The notes under the pieces were generated by a model that was given only the letters and a program-made list of their open reading frames with translations, had not been told where the DNA came from and searched no databases. A DNA stretch of 64,000 bases, taken from Flavobacterium hydrophilum (GTDB lineage: Bacteria; Bacteroidota; Bacteroidia; Flavobacteriales; Flavobacteriaceae). Of this stretch, positions 25,590 to 34,128 are shown piece after piece. Position 1 is the stretch's first letter. Every line of letters begins with the position of its first letter. The stretch is taken from the NCBI RefSeq assembly GCF_003202405.1, contig NZ_QJHL01000009.1:46978-110977 (forward strand), given 5' to 3'. The translations under genes and the position numbers were made by a program.

Positions 25590-27833
25590 ATGAAAAGACT
25601 TTCATTACTATTGCTTTTCCCTGCTATGCTTGTAGCTCAGGAGAAAAATACGACTGTTGCTCCAAAACAACAAGGAAAGTATGATACGAACAAGTTTAGC
25701 CAGATGTATGATTTGATGGCTACGCCAAATATGTTTCGTACAGCATCAGGTGCGCCGGGTCCTGCTTACTATCAACAACAGGCAGACTACAAGATTGATA
25801 TTGAACTCGATGATAAAAATTCAAAATTAAGCGGATCTGAAACGATAACCTATACTAATAATTCACCTGACAGCTTAGAATATTTATGGATCCAGCTGGA
25901 TCAAAATCAGGCGAAAGCCAATACGCAATCGACTTTGGCTGAAGGTGAAAAAATTAATCAGGTATTGCCGTTAGAAGGATTTTCGGGTAAATATTTAAAG
26001 AAAGATCTAGAACGTGGTTTTAATATCGAATATGTAAAAGATGCTAAAGGAAATCCAATGTCATACAACATCAACGAAACGATGATGCGTATTAATCTGG
26101 CTTCTCCATTAAAACCCGGAGAAAAATTTTCATTAGCTATCAAATGGTGGTATAATATCAATAATTACAGAAAAGAAGGCGGACGTTCCGGTTATGAACT
26201 ATTTGAAAAAGACGGAAATAAATTATACGTTATTGCCCAATTTTATCCAAGAATGGCGGTTTATAACGATGTTGAAGGCTGGCAGAATATGCAGTTCTGG
26301 GGAAGCGGAGAATTCGCCTTGCCATTTGGAAATTTTGATGTAAATATTACGGTTCCTGCCGATCATGTTATCGATGCAACAGGAGAATTGACAAACAGAA
26401 GCGAAGTTTTTACTGCGGAACAGGTAAAACGTTACGAACAGGCTCAAAAATCTTTTGACAAACCAGTTGTAATTGTAACTCAGGCAGAAGCTGAAGCAGC
26501 TGAAAAAGGTTTTTCTGAAAAGAAAAAAACATGGAAATTCAGTGCGAAAAATGTACGTGATTTCGGAATTGCTTCTTCAAGAAAATTCATTTACGATGCA
26601 ATGGCTGTGAAAATTGGAAACAGAACCGTAATGGCTGAATCCGTTTATCCAAAAGAAGCAAATCCGTTATGGGGAGAAACTTCGACAATGGTTGTTGCTC
26701 ATACTTTAAAAAGCTATTCTTCGCACACATTTGATTATCCTTATCCAAAGGCTGTTTCAGTTTCTGCTGAAGATCAGGGAATGGAATATCCAATGATTTG
26801 CTGGAATTACGGACGTCCGGATGAAAATGGCGTGACAAGCAGAGAAGTTAAAAACGGAATGATTGGCGTAATAATCCACGAAGTAGGTCACACTTTCTTT
26901 CCAATGATTGTAAACTCAGATGAGCGTCAATGGACCTGGATGGATGAAGGCTTGAACTCGTTTTTGGAATATCTGGCAGAACAGGAATTAGACCCAAAAT
27001 TTCCTTCAAGACGCGGACCTGCAAAAAATATTGTTCCTTATATGAGTGGAGATCAGAAATTTTTGGAACCTATTATGTCAAATTCTGAAACCATTCATCA
27101 ATTTGGAAATAACGCTTACGGAAAGCCGGCGACAGGACTTAATATTCTGAGAGAAGTAGTAATGGGAAGGGAATTGTTTGATTATGCTTTTAAGACATAT
27201 GCAAACAGATGGAAGTTCAAACATCCAACCCCTGAAGATTTCTTCAGAACTATGGAAGATGCATCTGCTGTAGATCTGGACTGGTTTTGGAGAGGATGGT
27301 TTTATTCAACGGATTTTGTAGATATCGGAATCAAGGATGTAAAACAATATTATATTTCTGAAACTCCAACTGCGGATATCAAAGACGTTAAAGTTAGAAA
27401 AGGCCGCTTCGGTTACGAAAAAGGACCGTTTGTTTATTTGGTAGCAGGAGATAATGCAGAAGTAAGTGCTTCGAATAAAAAAGCTTTAAAAGTCGAAGAT
27501 TTTAAAACACTTTCAGATTACGTAAACCAAACTTTTACGGCAGAGGAAAAAGCAAGTTTAAAATCGCCTAAATATTTTTATGAAGTTGAATTTAATAAGC
27601 CTGGCGGAATGATTATGCCAATTCTTGTTGAAATTACTTATGAAGACGGTACAAAAGACAATTACCAGTATCCGGCTCAAATCTGGAGAAAAAATAATGA
27701 AACTGCCAAAAAGGTTTATGCGACTGAAAAAGCAATCAGAAGTATTCAGATAGACCCGAAATTAATGACTGCTGATATTGATACAACAAACAATTCCTGG
27801 CCAAAAACGGAACAAAAATCAAAGTTTGATTAA
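25590..27833 (+). CDS. M1 family zinc metallopeptidase (gluzincin aminopeptidase-like)
   Basis: Exported aminopeptidase-like enzyme of 747 residues with signal peptide MKRLSLLLLFPAMLVA. The zinc site is complete: HEVGH at residues 430-434 and the third ligand E453 in WMDEGLN, an exact HExxH-x18-E spacing. The substrate-binding GAMEN motif is replaced by DQGMEYP, a common variant in bacterial secreted M1 proteins. An N-terminal beta-saddle region (IDIELDDKNSKLSGSETITY) precedes the catalytic domain. No T9SS C-terminal sorting domain is evident. It is possibly co-transcribed with the DUF6702 operon, and a terminator follows. Confidence 0.92.
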   Translation: MKRLSLLLLFPAMLVAQEKNTTVAPKQQGKYDTNKFSQMYDLMATPNMFRTASGAPGPAYYQQQADYKIDIELDDKNSKLSGSETITYTNNSPDSLEYLWIQLDQNQAKANTQSTLAEGEKINQVLPLEGFSGKYLKKDLERGFNIEYVKDAKGNPMSYNINETMMRINLASPLKPGEKFSLAIKWWYNINNYRKEGGRSGYELFEKDGNKLYVIAQFYPRMAVYNDVEGWQNMQFWGSGEFALPFGNFDVNITVPADHVIDATGELTNRSEVFTAEQVKRYEQAQKSFDKPVVIVTQAEAEAAEKGFSEKKKTWKFSAKNVRDFGIASSRKFIYDAMAVKIGNRTVMAESVYPKEANPLWGETSTMVVAHTLKSYSSHTFDYPYPKAVSVSAEDQGMEYPMICWNYGRPDENGVTSREVKNGMIGVIIHEVGHTFFPMIVNSDERQWTWMDEGLNSFLEYLAEQELDPKFPSRRGPAKNIVPYMSGDQKFLEPIMSNSETIHQFGNNAYGKPATGLNILREVVMGRELFDYAFKTYANRWKFKHPTPEDFFRTMEDASAVDLDWFWRGWFYSTDFVDIGIKDVKQYYISETPTADIKDVKVRKGRFGYEKGPFVYLVAGDNAEVSASNKKALKVEDFKTLSDYVNQTFTAEEKASLKSPKYFYEVEFNKPGGMIMPILVEITYEDGTKDNYQYPAQIWRKNNETAKKVYATEKAIRSIQIDPKLMTADIDTTNNSWPKTEQKSKFD

Positions 27834-27845
27834 ATACAGAACATG

Positions 27846-27872
27846 AAAGACTCTCAAAAAGAGTCTTTTTTT
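27846..27872 (+). terminator. terminator after the M1 peptidase
   Basis: AAAGACTC (27846-27853) pairs with GAGTCTTT (27861-27868), with a 7-nt loop and following T run. Confidence 0.8.
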
Positions 27873-27907
27873 AAGTTAATTTTAAAACTCACCGTTGCAA
27901 AAATTAA

Positions 27908-27915
27908 TATCTTTG
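27908..27915 (+). promoter_or_regulatory. putative -7 promoter box for tatA
   Basis: TATCTTTG lies 21 nt before the ATG at 27937. A TTG at 27895 is too close to be a standard -33 element. Confidence 0.45.
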
Positions 27916-27936
27916 TGACACAAAAAAATAAAAGAT

Positions 27937-28284
27937 ATGTTTGGTATAGGAGGAGGAGAATTAGTTTTTATAATGTTTATAGTACTAATGCTTTTTGGTT
28001 CAGACAAAGTGCCTGAAATGGCCCGCACAATGGGTAAGGCAATGGCACAGTTAAAAAATGCAACCAATGATATTAAAAGCGAAATTCAAAAAGGAGCCGA
28101 GGCAAATGGTCTTGACGCCAAATCGCTTACAGATATAACAGGGAACATCAATGCTCAGATAAATGACGCCAAGTCAGGGTTATTAGGTGATACTACCAAT
28201 TTACTGGGCGACACAGCCACAGAAATTGACAAAGTAAAAGAAGATATTGATTCCATTGCAGGACCTGTAAAACGCCAAAGATAA
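27937..28284 (+). CDS. tatA: Sec-independent protein translocase subunit TatA/TatE
   Basis: Pore-forming subunit of the twin-arginine pathway in the inner membrane, 115 residues. A short N-terminal transmembrane helix (about residues 8-21, LVFIMFIVLMLFG) leads into the hinge FGSDKVPEMARTMGKAM, typical of the MttA/Hcf106 family, and then an amphipathic helix. The C-terminal tail is longer than in E. coli TatA and acidic. It shares one nucleotide (TAATG) with the PAP2 gene, so the two are coupled. tatC is not in this window. Confidence 0.9.
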   Translation: MFGIGGGELVFIMFIVLMLFGSDKVPEMARTMGKAMAQLKNATNDIKSEIQKGAEANGLDAKSLTDITGNINAQINDAKSGLLGDTTNLLGDTATEIDKVKEDIDSIAGPVKRQR

Positions 28285-28847
28285 TGCTTGAAAAAATACA
28301 AGAATTAGATACCAATTTACTGGTTTATCTGAACAGTTTAGGTTCTGAAACATACGATAGATTCTGGCTCATAATCACCAGTCAGTTAAATTGGACTCCT
28401 GTTTTTTTATTAATGTTTTTTCTTATTTATAGAAAAATTGGCGGAAAACAAACCTTGTATTTATTGCTTTTTATAGCAGTTTTAATTGCTTTTACAGATC
28501 AGACAACTAATTTATTTAAAAACACTTTTCAGCGTTTACGGCCTTGTAACAATCCTGAAATCAATACCATTATCAGGGTAGTACAATCCCGAAAATCATA
28601 CAGTTTTTTCTCAGGCCATGCTGCCAATACTATGGCTGTTGCCACCTTTTTGTTTTTGGTTTTAAAACGCCATTTCAAGTATTTGGGATTCTTGTTTTTA
28701 TGGCCTTTAATCTTCGCTTATAGCCGAATTTATTTAGGCTTACATTATCCGGGAGACATTCTTACCGGTTATTTCTTCGGAGCACTTTTCGGATTTTTAA
28801 TGTTCAAAATCTATCAAAATTTAAAACCAAAGTATTTTCCTGGATAA
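28284..28847 (+). CDS. PAP2 family membrane phosphatase
   Basis: Integral membrane phosphatase of 187 residues with about five hydrophobic segments. The three catalytic blocks are intact: KNTFQRLRPC (C1), FFSGHAANT (C2) and YSRIYLGLHYPGD (C3, His and Asp). Likely substrates are undecaprenyl diphosphate or other lipid phosphates, which cannot be resolved by sequence. It is translated by overlap with tatA. A GC-rich repeat-like element starts right after the stop codon. Confidence 0.88.
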   Translation: MLEKIQELDTNLLVYLNSLGSETYDRFWLIITSQLNWTPVFLLMFFLIYRKIGGKQTLYLLLFIAVLIAFTDQTTNLFKNTFQRLRPCNNPEINTIIRVVQSRKSYSFFSGHAANTMAVATFLFLVLKRHFKYLGFLFLWPLIFAYSRIYLGLHYPGDILTGYFFGALFGFLMFKIYQNLKPKYFPG

Positions 28848-28850
28848 TTT

Positions 28851-28936
28851 TCGGGAGCCATTTCCGGCAGTCCGCTATATCTTTTGCGCCGAACCCCGGC
28901 ACAAAAGGATGCCGCTTCCATCCGGGCTAGGGCATT
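28851..28936. repeat. GC-rich structured intergenic element
   Basis: An ~85-bp block much richer in G+C than anything around it. Its core is a hairpin: CTTTTG (28881-28886) C GCCG pairs with CGGC A CAAAAG (28897-28907) over loop AACCC. A second G/C-rich half follows (GGATGCCGCTTCC, ATCCGGGCTAGGG). I recall near-identical blocks at the 3' ends of other flavobacterial genes, but only one copy is present here, so its repeat status is from memory. It has no coding potential. Confidence 0.6.
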
Positions 28937-28977
28937 TGTTTTCTAAAGAATTAATTCTGCAGAACCGATTTCTCACT

Positions 28978-29672
28978 TCATTCCAATCCGTCAGGAAGTT
29001 CCTGTTTGCTAAATTCAATATGAATGACCCTTCTTCTTTCGTTATTTGTAGTTTTATTTGAAGCATGAAACAATAAAGGTTTCATAATCATGATGCCGCC
29101 TTTTTCAACTTCGCAAATCATTTCTTTTTCGTTTTCAAAATCCATATTTTCAAGTCTCAAAATTCCTTTTGAATGCGAATCATTGATCACTTTCAAAGCG
29201 CCATTATCTTTTGTGGTTTTATCAATATGAATTCTGATGGTAAAATTATCTTCCAGAATTGCTACGGGAGGCTGGACTGCAAACTGATTTTGTTTTACAG
29301 TCCAGTTTTCAAAATTATCAATCTCAATTTTTTTATCGACAGAAATAGTAAGGTCCTGATGATACGCCACAAACCAATTTGATTTCTCAGGCTTGTCGAA
29401 ATAAATGGATTTGGTATGAAATAGCCTTTTCCAAAAGTATCTTCCATAATATCCTTTAAATTTTGATTAAAAATAAAATTCAACGTTTCAGGTACTTCTT
29501 TATGAAATTGTCTGATAGCAAATAAATCCTGAGACTTCCTGAAAATGCAATTTTCAGGATTACTTTCAGTTCTATTTTCAATCAAAGAAATTAATTTTTC
29601 AATTTCAGTTTCGGTGTATATCTGATTTATGATTGTAAAACCGTTAGAATTTATTTGGTGTAAATGGCTCAT
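28978..29672 (-). pseudogene. phytanoyl-CoA dioxygenase (PhyH) family gene with a one-base frameshift
   Basis: Two reading frames on the minus strand together encode a complete ~231-residue PhyH-type Fe(II)/2-oxoglutarate dioxygenase. The front half runs from 29672 (SHLHQINSNGFTIINQIYTE) to FGKGYFIPN. The back half continues in another frame as IYFDKPEKSNWF and AYHQDLTISVDKK and ends at 28978. One base is missing near 29407-29411, where N-S-I would need AAT TCC ATT but the strand reads AATCCATT. The iron ligands HxD (AYHQD) and the distal His (LLFHASN) survive in the back half. This is either a young pseudogene or a sequencing error. The substrate is unknown. Confidence 0.8.
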
Positions 29673-29718
29673 TAAAATAGTTTTTGGTGGAAATCTCAGA
29701 ATCTTAGCGGCTAAGAAA

Positions 29719-30360
29719 TTAAAGTACTCTCGAAACTGTCAATCCATCGCGAATTGGTAATAAAACCGTTTCTACTCTTGGATCATTTTTCAAAAGTAAA
29801 TTGTATTCTAAAAGTATTTTCGTGCTAACATCATTGGGATGTACCGGTTCCAGGATTTTGCCGCTCCATAGAACATTATCAGATAAAATGATTCCGCCTT
29901 TATTCATTTTAGGAACAATCATTTCCCAGTAATTAATGTAGTTTTCTTTATCGGCATCAATAAAAACCAAATCAAACTTCACATCCAGAGTTGGAATAAT
30001 ATCGACTGCTTCACCTAAATGCTGAAAAATTTGTGTTCCCCAAGGTGATGCGTCAAAATACTTACGCTGAAAATCAACCAGTTCTTCTTTAATATCAATC
30101 GTATGCAATTGCCCGTTATCCTGCATTCCTTCACATAAACACAAAGCAGCATAACCCGTATAAGTGCCAATTTCCAAGATATTCACAGGTCGGATTAATT
30201 TCGATAACATGCTTAAAACACGTCCCTGAAAATGTCCGCTTAACATTCTTGGTAAAAGGATTTTTTGGTATGTTTCTTTGTTTAGTTTGGCTAACAATTC
30301 CGGTTCGTTTTCAGAATGTTGTTCGATATAATCTTCTAATTCCTGTGATATAAAATGCAT
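29719..30360 (-). CDS. SAM-dependent O-methyltransferase (class I, catechol/caffeoyl-CoA type)
   Basis: 213 residues of the Methyltransf_3 family. The SAM site is NILEIGTYTGYAALCLCEG, followed by HTIDIKEELV and FDLVFIDADKENYINYWE, which carries the divalent-metal Asp, and NVLWSGK. Such enzymes methylate small catechols or similar hydroxyls. The start at 30360 (MHFISQELEDYI) is preferred to one at 30396, because a TATTTTTG promoter box (30393-30386, minus strand) lies between them. It is downstream of, and separate from, the lipoprotein gene. Confidence 0.9.
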   Translation of the reverse strand: MHFISQELEDYIEQHSENEPELLAKLNKETYQKILLPRMLSGHFQGRVLSMLSKLIRPVNILEIGTYTGYAALCLCEGMQDNGQLHTIDIKEELVDFQRKYFDASPWGTQIFQHLGEAVDIIPTLDVKFDLVFIDADKENYINYWEMIVPKMNKGGIILSDNVLWSGKILEPVHPNDVSTKILLEYNLLLKNDPRVETVLLPIRDGLTVSRVL

Positions 30361-30385
30361 GGTATGATCTTCTAAATTTAAAGTC

Positions 30386-30393
30386 CAAAAATA
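30386..30393 (-). promoter_or_regulatory. putative -7 promoter box for the O-methyltransferase
   Basis: The minus strand reads TATTTTTG, 25 nt before the start at 30360. Confidence 0.45.
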
Positions 30394-30420
30394 CAAAAAA
30401 TATCGGGTAACTTTTTTGCA

Positions 30421-30452
30421 TAAAAAAAACCATTCGTTTAGCGAATGGTTTG
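30421..30452 (-). terminator. terminator after the helical lipoprotein gene
   Basis: AACCATTCG (30428-30436) pairs with CGAATGGTT (30442-30450) with a 5-nt loop. On the minus strand eight consecutive T follow. Confidence 0.8.
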
Positions 30453-30471
30453 GTTTTTAATTCTGATGAAA

Positions 30472-30825
30472 TTATTTTTTCAAGGCTTCATTTACGTCTT
30501 TTGCAGTTTTCACTGTTCCGTCTTTTGCAGCTTTCACAGCAGCTTCCACTTTTTCGGCTCCTTTTTTAGTGGCTTCCTTTACTTCTTCAACTGTTTGTTT
30601 CGTTTTTTCTTTTGCTTCTTCAGTAGCAGCTTTTGCTTTTTCGGCTGCATTTTCTGCTTTAACAACTGCACTGTCTTTTACCTCTTCAATATCTGTTGTC
30701 AATGAATCTACTCTGTTTCCAAGAGTTAATTCTTCTTCCGGTTTAGTTTCTTTTTTGTCTCCGCAAGACTGAACTCCGAATGCTAATAAAGCGATAACTG
30801 CTAAGCTTAAAATTTGTTTTTTCAT
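30472..30825 (-). CDS. small helical lipoprotein with LEA-like repeats
   Basis: 117 residues. A lipoprotein signal (LSLAVIALLAFGVQSCGDKK, Cys 21) is followed by an almost pure Ala/Lys/Glu/Thr/Val helix. Irregular 11-residue repeats are visible as AAEKAKAATEEAKEKTKQTV, VEEVKEATKKGAEKVEAAVK and AAKDGTVKTAKDVNEALKK. This composition resembles LEA/apolipoprotein-like stress proteins and YtxH/Lpp-like rods. It could be a surface rod, a membrane-protecting factor or a stress lipoprotein. The function is not known. It is a single gene with its own terminator. Confidence 0.8.
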   Translation of the reverse strand: MKKQILSLAVIALLAFGVQSCGDKKETKPEEELTLGNRVDSLTTDIEEVKDSAVVKAENAAEKAKAATEEAKEKTKQTVEEVKEATKKGAEKVEAAVKAAKDGTVKTAKDVNEALKK

Positions 30826-31043
30826 GATTAATTAATGTTTTTAAATTGATTAAAATATAAAGGTTATAAAGCTGAAAAAATAAAAGTACAAATTTTAAAA
30901 TTAAGCGCTCTTTGTAAGATTATTTTTCTTTTGAGTGCAAGACAATTCCCGTGCCAAAAATTTTGTTTCCGACTTTGGAAGCTGATTTTTTTGCAAATAA
31001 TTTTACTTCTTTAAAATACAATTTATCAAAGTCATCGTTGTTA

Positions 31044-31640
31044 CTATTTGATGACTAAAATATTTTCATTTTTTGCAAAATCAGTTAAAGTGATATTGAA
31101 TAAAATGGTCAGATCTTTTCCTGTTCTCACTACTCCAAGAGCTGCGGTTGGAGGCGCCATTTCAAAATCTCCAAAAGTTACCCGGTTAGAACCCTTCAAA
31201 GTAAAATTTCCATTTTCGTTAGCCGTTATTCTTACCTGTGTTTTGAAATCTCTGCTTACGCCGGCAATGGTATAAGATCCGGTGAAATCCCACGTTGTTT
31301 CATTTACTTTATCTGCAGATTTTAGAACGTATCTGACAATTTTGTGATTTTTGGTATCTAAAGCCTCGTAAGCGACTTCATCCATACTTGTTTTACTGCT
31401 TTTTATGCTTTCTGCATTTAATGTAATCGTTAAGCTTTTTATGTCTGTTAGTTTAGAATCCGTAACAATGAGGTTTGCATTTCCGGTTCCTTCAGTAGAT
31501 TTCATTGACCAGTCGTGTACTGTTGAAGTGCCGGTAACTTCAAAAACTGCTTTTGCTATAGTATATTTTTTTTGTGCGTTTACTTGCAATGACAATATGC
31601 TGATTACTAATGTCAATAAAATTAATTGGATTGTTTTCAT
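31044..31640 (-). CDS. YceI family protein
   Basis: Exported lipocalin-like protein of 198 residues with signal peptide MKTIQLILLTLVISILSLQV. The YceI barrel pattern is visible: YTIAKAVFEVTGTSTVHDWS at the front, ESIKSSKTSMDEVAYEAL in the middle, YTIAGVSRDFKTQVRI and FEMAPPTAAL at the back. Family members bind isoprenoid-type lipids in the periplasm. It is divergent from rlmN. The 218 nt behind its stop holds no clear gene. Confidence 0.9.
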   Translation of the reverse strand: MKTIQLILLTLVISILSLQVNAQKKYTIAKAVFEVTGTSTVHDWSMKSTEGTGNANLIVTDSKLTDIKSLTITLNAESIKSSKTSMDEVAYEALDTKNHKIVRYVLKSADKVNETTWDFTGSYTIAGVSRDFKTQVRITANENGNFTLKGSNRVTFGDFEMAPPTAALGVVRTGKDLTILFNITLTDFAKNENILVIK

Positions 31641-31982
31641 GGTATGCTGTATTTAAGTTAAAATCATTTATGATATTTTCTATAATCAGATTTTTGTTAC
31701 TACCTTATAGAATTAGTATCTTTTTCTTGAGTCAAATTTATTGCGAATTCATAGCAAAGAAGCTGATAAAAATCATGCTTAAAATGGTATTATAGCCTTA
31801 TAATCGTAAGGACAATTGATGTTTGAAATGTATAATTATGATTTGTTGAAAATGTTAATACATTGTACCATAGTTTGTTTCTGTTCGTATAAATATTGAG
31901 TTTAATGTTCAATTTTTTCAGTTTGGAATAACAATGGTATCAAAAACTGGAAAAAAATAACAAAAGTGATTAACTTTGCACC
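31641..31982. other. gene-free divergent region between YceI and rlmN
   Basis: About 340 nt of AT-rich sequence. Candidate promoter boxes are CAAATTTA at 31733-31740 (TAAATTTG on the minus strand, for yceI) and TAACTTTG at 31971-31978 for rlmN. No ORF, RNA or repeat is recognisable between them. Confidence 0.5.
31971..31978 (+). promoter_or_regulatory. -7 promoter box of rlmN, implying a leaderless mRNA
   Basis: TAACTTTG ends 4 nt before the ATG at 31983. With the usual Bacteroidota spacing, transcription would begin at or within two bases of the start codon. No good -33 TTG is present. Confidence 0.5.
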
Positions 31983-33026
31983 ATGCAAATTGAGAAAAAA
32001 GATATAAGAGCCTTATCAAAAGATCAGTTACGTGATTTTTTTGTCGCAAATAATGACAAAGCTTTCCGTGGAAATCAGGTTTATGAATGGCTATGGAGTA
32101 AGGGAGCACACAGTTTTGAGGATATGACCAATGTAGCAAAACCTACAAGGGCAATGCTTGAGAATAACTTCGTAATCAATCATATTAAAGTTGATACGAT
32201 GCAGCGCAGCACGGACGGAACTGTTAAAAATGCTGTTCGTCTGCATGATGGATTAGTCGTAGAATCAGTTTTGATTCCTACTGAAACCAGAACTACAGCC
32301 TGTGTTTCCAGTCAGGTTGGGTGCAGCCTGGATTGTAATTTCTGTGCAACAGCCAGATTAAAAAGAATGCGAAATCTGGAACCGGGCGAAATTTACGATC
32401 AGGTTCTGGCGATCGATAAGGAAAGCCGTTTGTATCACAATCATCCGCTTTCGAATATTGTTTTTATGGGAATGGGTGAACCTTTGATGAATTATAACAA
32501 TGTGATCAAGGCAATTGATATGATTACTTCACCGGAAGGTTTAGGAATGTCGCCAAAACGCATCATGGTTTCCACATCCGGAATTCCGAAAATGATTAAA
32601 AAAATGGCTGATGATGATGTGAAATTCAAATTAGCTGTTTCGTTACATTCTGCTATTGATGATGTTCGCGCGAGAATTATGCCTTTCAGCAAAAATTTTC
32701 CCTTAAAAGATTTACGTGAAGCATTGGAATATTGGTACAGAAAAACCAAAAGCAAAATCTCTTACGAATACGTGGTTTGGAAAGGTATCAACGATGACAA
32801 AGCTTCAGTTGATGCCCTGGTTAAGTTTTGCAAATATGTGCCCTGCAAAGTAAATTTAATCGAATACAACCCAATTGATGATGGAGAATTTCAACAGGCT
32901 TCAGAAGAATCCATTATGGCTTACATAAAAGCATTGGAAAATATAGGAGTAGTGGTAAAAGTACGCCGAAGCCGCGGTAAAGATATTGATGCTGCCTGCG
33001 GACAATTAGCAAATAAAGAAGGTTAA
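31983..33026 (+). CDS. rlmN: 23S rRNA (adenine(2503)-C(2))-methyltransferase
   Basis: Radical-SAM enzyme of 347 residues that methylates C2 of A2503 in 23S rRNA and usually A37 in some tRNAs, tuning translation fidelity. The cluster-binding CxxxCxxC is at C114, C118 and C121 (CSLDCNFC). The second catalytic cysteine is C339 in DAACGQLANKEG, and the N-terminal helical RNA-binding part is intact. GMGEPLMNY is the SAM-contact motif. The start codon lies 4 nt after the TAACTTTG promoter box. A bidirectional terminator follows. Confidence 0.96.
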   Translation: MQIEKKDIRALSKDQLRDFFVANNDKAFRGNQVYEWLWSKGAHSFEDMTNVAKPTRAMLENNFVINHIKVDTMQRSTDGTVKNAVRLHDGLVVESVLIPTETRTTACVSSQVGCSLDCNFCATARLKRMRNLEPGEIYDQVLAIDKESRLYHNHPLSNIVFMGMGEPLMNYNNVIKAIDMITSPEGLGMSPKRIMVSTSGIPKMIKKMADDDVKFKLAVSLHSAIDDVRARIMPFSKNFPLKDLREALEYWYRKTKSKISYEYVVWKGINDDKASVDALVKFCKYVPCKVNLIEYNPIDDGEFQQASEESIMAYIKALENIGVVVKVRRSRGKDIDAACGQLANKEG

Positions 33027-33045
33027 GTTTGTATAACTAAAAAAT

Positions 33046-33092
33046 AAAAGCATTAAAACAGGATTCGTACTTGTTTTAATGCTTTTCTTTTT
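33046..33092. terminator. bidirectional terminator between rlmN and a lipoprotein gene
   Basis: AAAAGCATTAAAACA (33046-33060) pairs with TGTTTTAATGCTTTT (33072-33086). It has A and T flanks on both sides and the two genes converge on it. Confidence 0.85.
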
Positions 33093-33107
33093 TGGGCAAA
33101 AAAGGGG

Positions 33108-33968
33108 TTATTTTTTCAAATCTATTTCTGTAGTTATACCATCTTTGGTTACGTTTACAAGAGTATTGCAGTCTCCGTTTCCGTAATCAACAATGGCATT
33201 TGCTCCATTTTTTGTTATGGATAAAATTCCTTTTAGCGCAAATGGTTTTTTACAGGTACCGTTAAATTCAAGAGGTGTTGTGATTTCTGCTGTGAAAGTA
33301 TCACCATTCGGGAAGGTTGTGGTTCCGCTTCCTGTGACAACAGTAACATTGTCTTCCCAATTAAACCTGGTATCGTATCCTGCAATGGTTTCTTTGGTCA
33401 AAGTTCCTTTTCGGGTATAAACGCCTCCGTCATCAAAAGTAATGGTCAAATCAACAGCTGCTGTTAAAACCGGATGTGCTTCTGTTTGTAGATCAGTTGA
33501 TTTTTTAGTTCTGATGATGCTTTTGCTTCCCTGAAGTTTTCTGCCATTATGATAAAATCCTTCAAAAGTATAACTGATAGTTTGTGTTGAAGCAGAAAAA
33601 TCATTCGAAAATGAAATAACCATTTTTCCTTTTACTGAATTTCCGTTTTCAAGTGTACAGCCTTCAGCACCAAAATCAACAGTACTTGTCCAGGTATTGT
33701 TGGTTAAAACCGTAGTAATCGTAGCGCAACTTGGCAGGTAGTTTTTAATCGTTCCTTCGGCTTTGTTGCTGATGTTTTGTTGTGTGGTAAATTGATTTTC
33801 GGCAATATTGGTGACGTCTTCTATCGAGGCATCAATTTTAGAATTGGTGATAATTTCCTCATTAGAAATTGTTTTAGCTGTTCCTTCATTTGTATTTTCA
33901 TCAGAATTACAACCAACAAAAAAGGTTAATGTAATGCAGGTTCCTATTAATAAAAATTTTGTTTTCAT
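33108..33968 (-). CDS. hypothetical secreted lipoprotein
   Basis: 286 residues with a lipoprotein signal (TKFLLIGTCITLTFFVGCNS, Cys 20) and an acidic tether (NSDENTNEGTAK). The rest is beta-rich and resembles repeating strands with internal similarity: WTSTVDFGAEGCTLENGNSV early and ANAIVDYGNGDCNTLVNVT late share the (V)DYG...C...N pattern. Four cysteines of the mature part (SCATI, EGCTL, GTCKK, GDCNT) could form two disulfides. I do not recognise the family. It is probably surface or periplasmic, a single gene converging on rlmN. Confidence 0.7.
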   Translation of the reverse strand: MKTKFLLIGTCITLTFFVGCNSDENTNEGTAKTISNEEIITNSKIDASIEDVTNIAENQFTTQQNISNKAEGTIKNYLPSCATITTVLTNNTWTSTVDFGAEGCTLENGNSVKGKMVISFSNDFSASTQTISYTFEGFYHNGRKLQGSKSIIRTKKSTDLQTEAHPVLTAAVDLTITFDDGGVYTRKGTLTKETIAGYDTRFNWEDNVTVVTGSGTTTFPNGDTFTAEITTPLEFNGTCKKPFALKGILSITKNGANAIVDYGNGDCNTLVNVTKDGITTEIDLKK

Positions 33969-34112
33969 AATAAATAATTTAAGTTCTACTTTATAATTAA
34001 CGAATTCAAATTAGGTATTAGAATTAGATGTTTTTTTGGTGTTTTTGGAATTAGTATATAAAATGTTCATATACTAACTTAAAAATAAACAACGTTTTTT
34101 TATTTAAAATAG

Positions 34113-34120
34113 TATATTTG
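34113..34120 (+). promoter_or_regulatory. -7 promoter box of the polyprenyl synthase gene, very short leader
   Basis: TATATTTG ends 8 nt before the ATG at 34129, implying a leader of only about five nucleotides. Confidence 0.5.
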
Positions 34121-34128
34121 AAAACGAA

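Noticed and set aside
28875..29066. 63-codon minus-strand ORF over the GC-rich element
   Set aside because: It runs through the element and into the PhyH pseudogene in another frame; no protein similarity is apparent.
30920..31055. Minus-strand stretch open for ~44 codons ending in NKIFGTGIVLHSKEK behind the YceI gene
   Set aside because: No start codon in frame and overlap with the yceI stop; an open run of that length is not rare in this base composition. It might be a remnant but cannot be supported.
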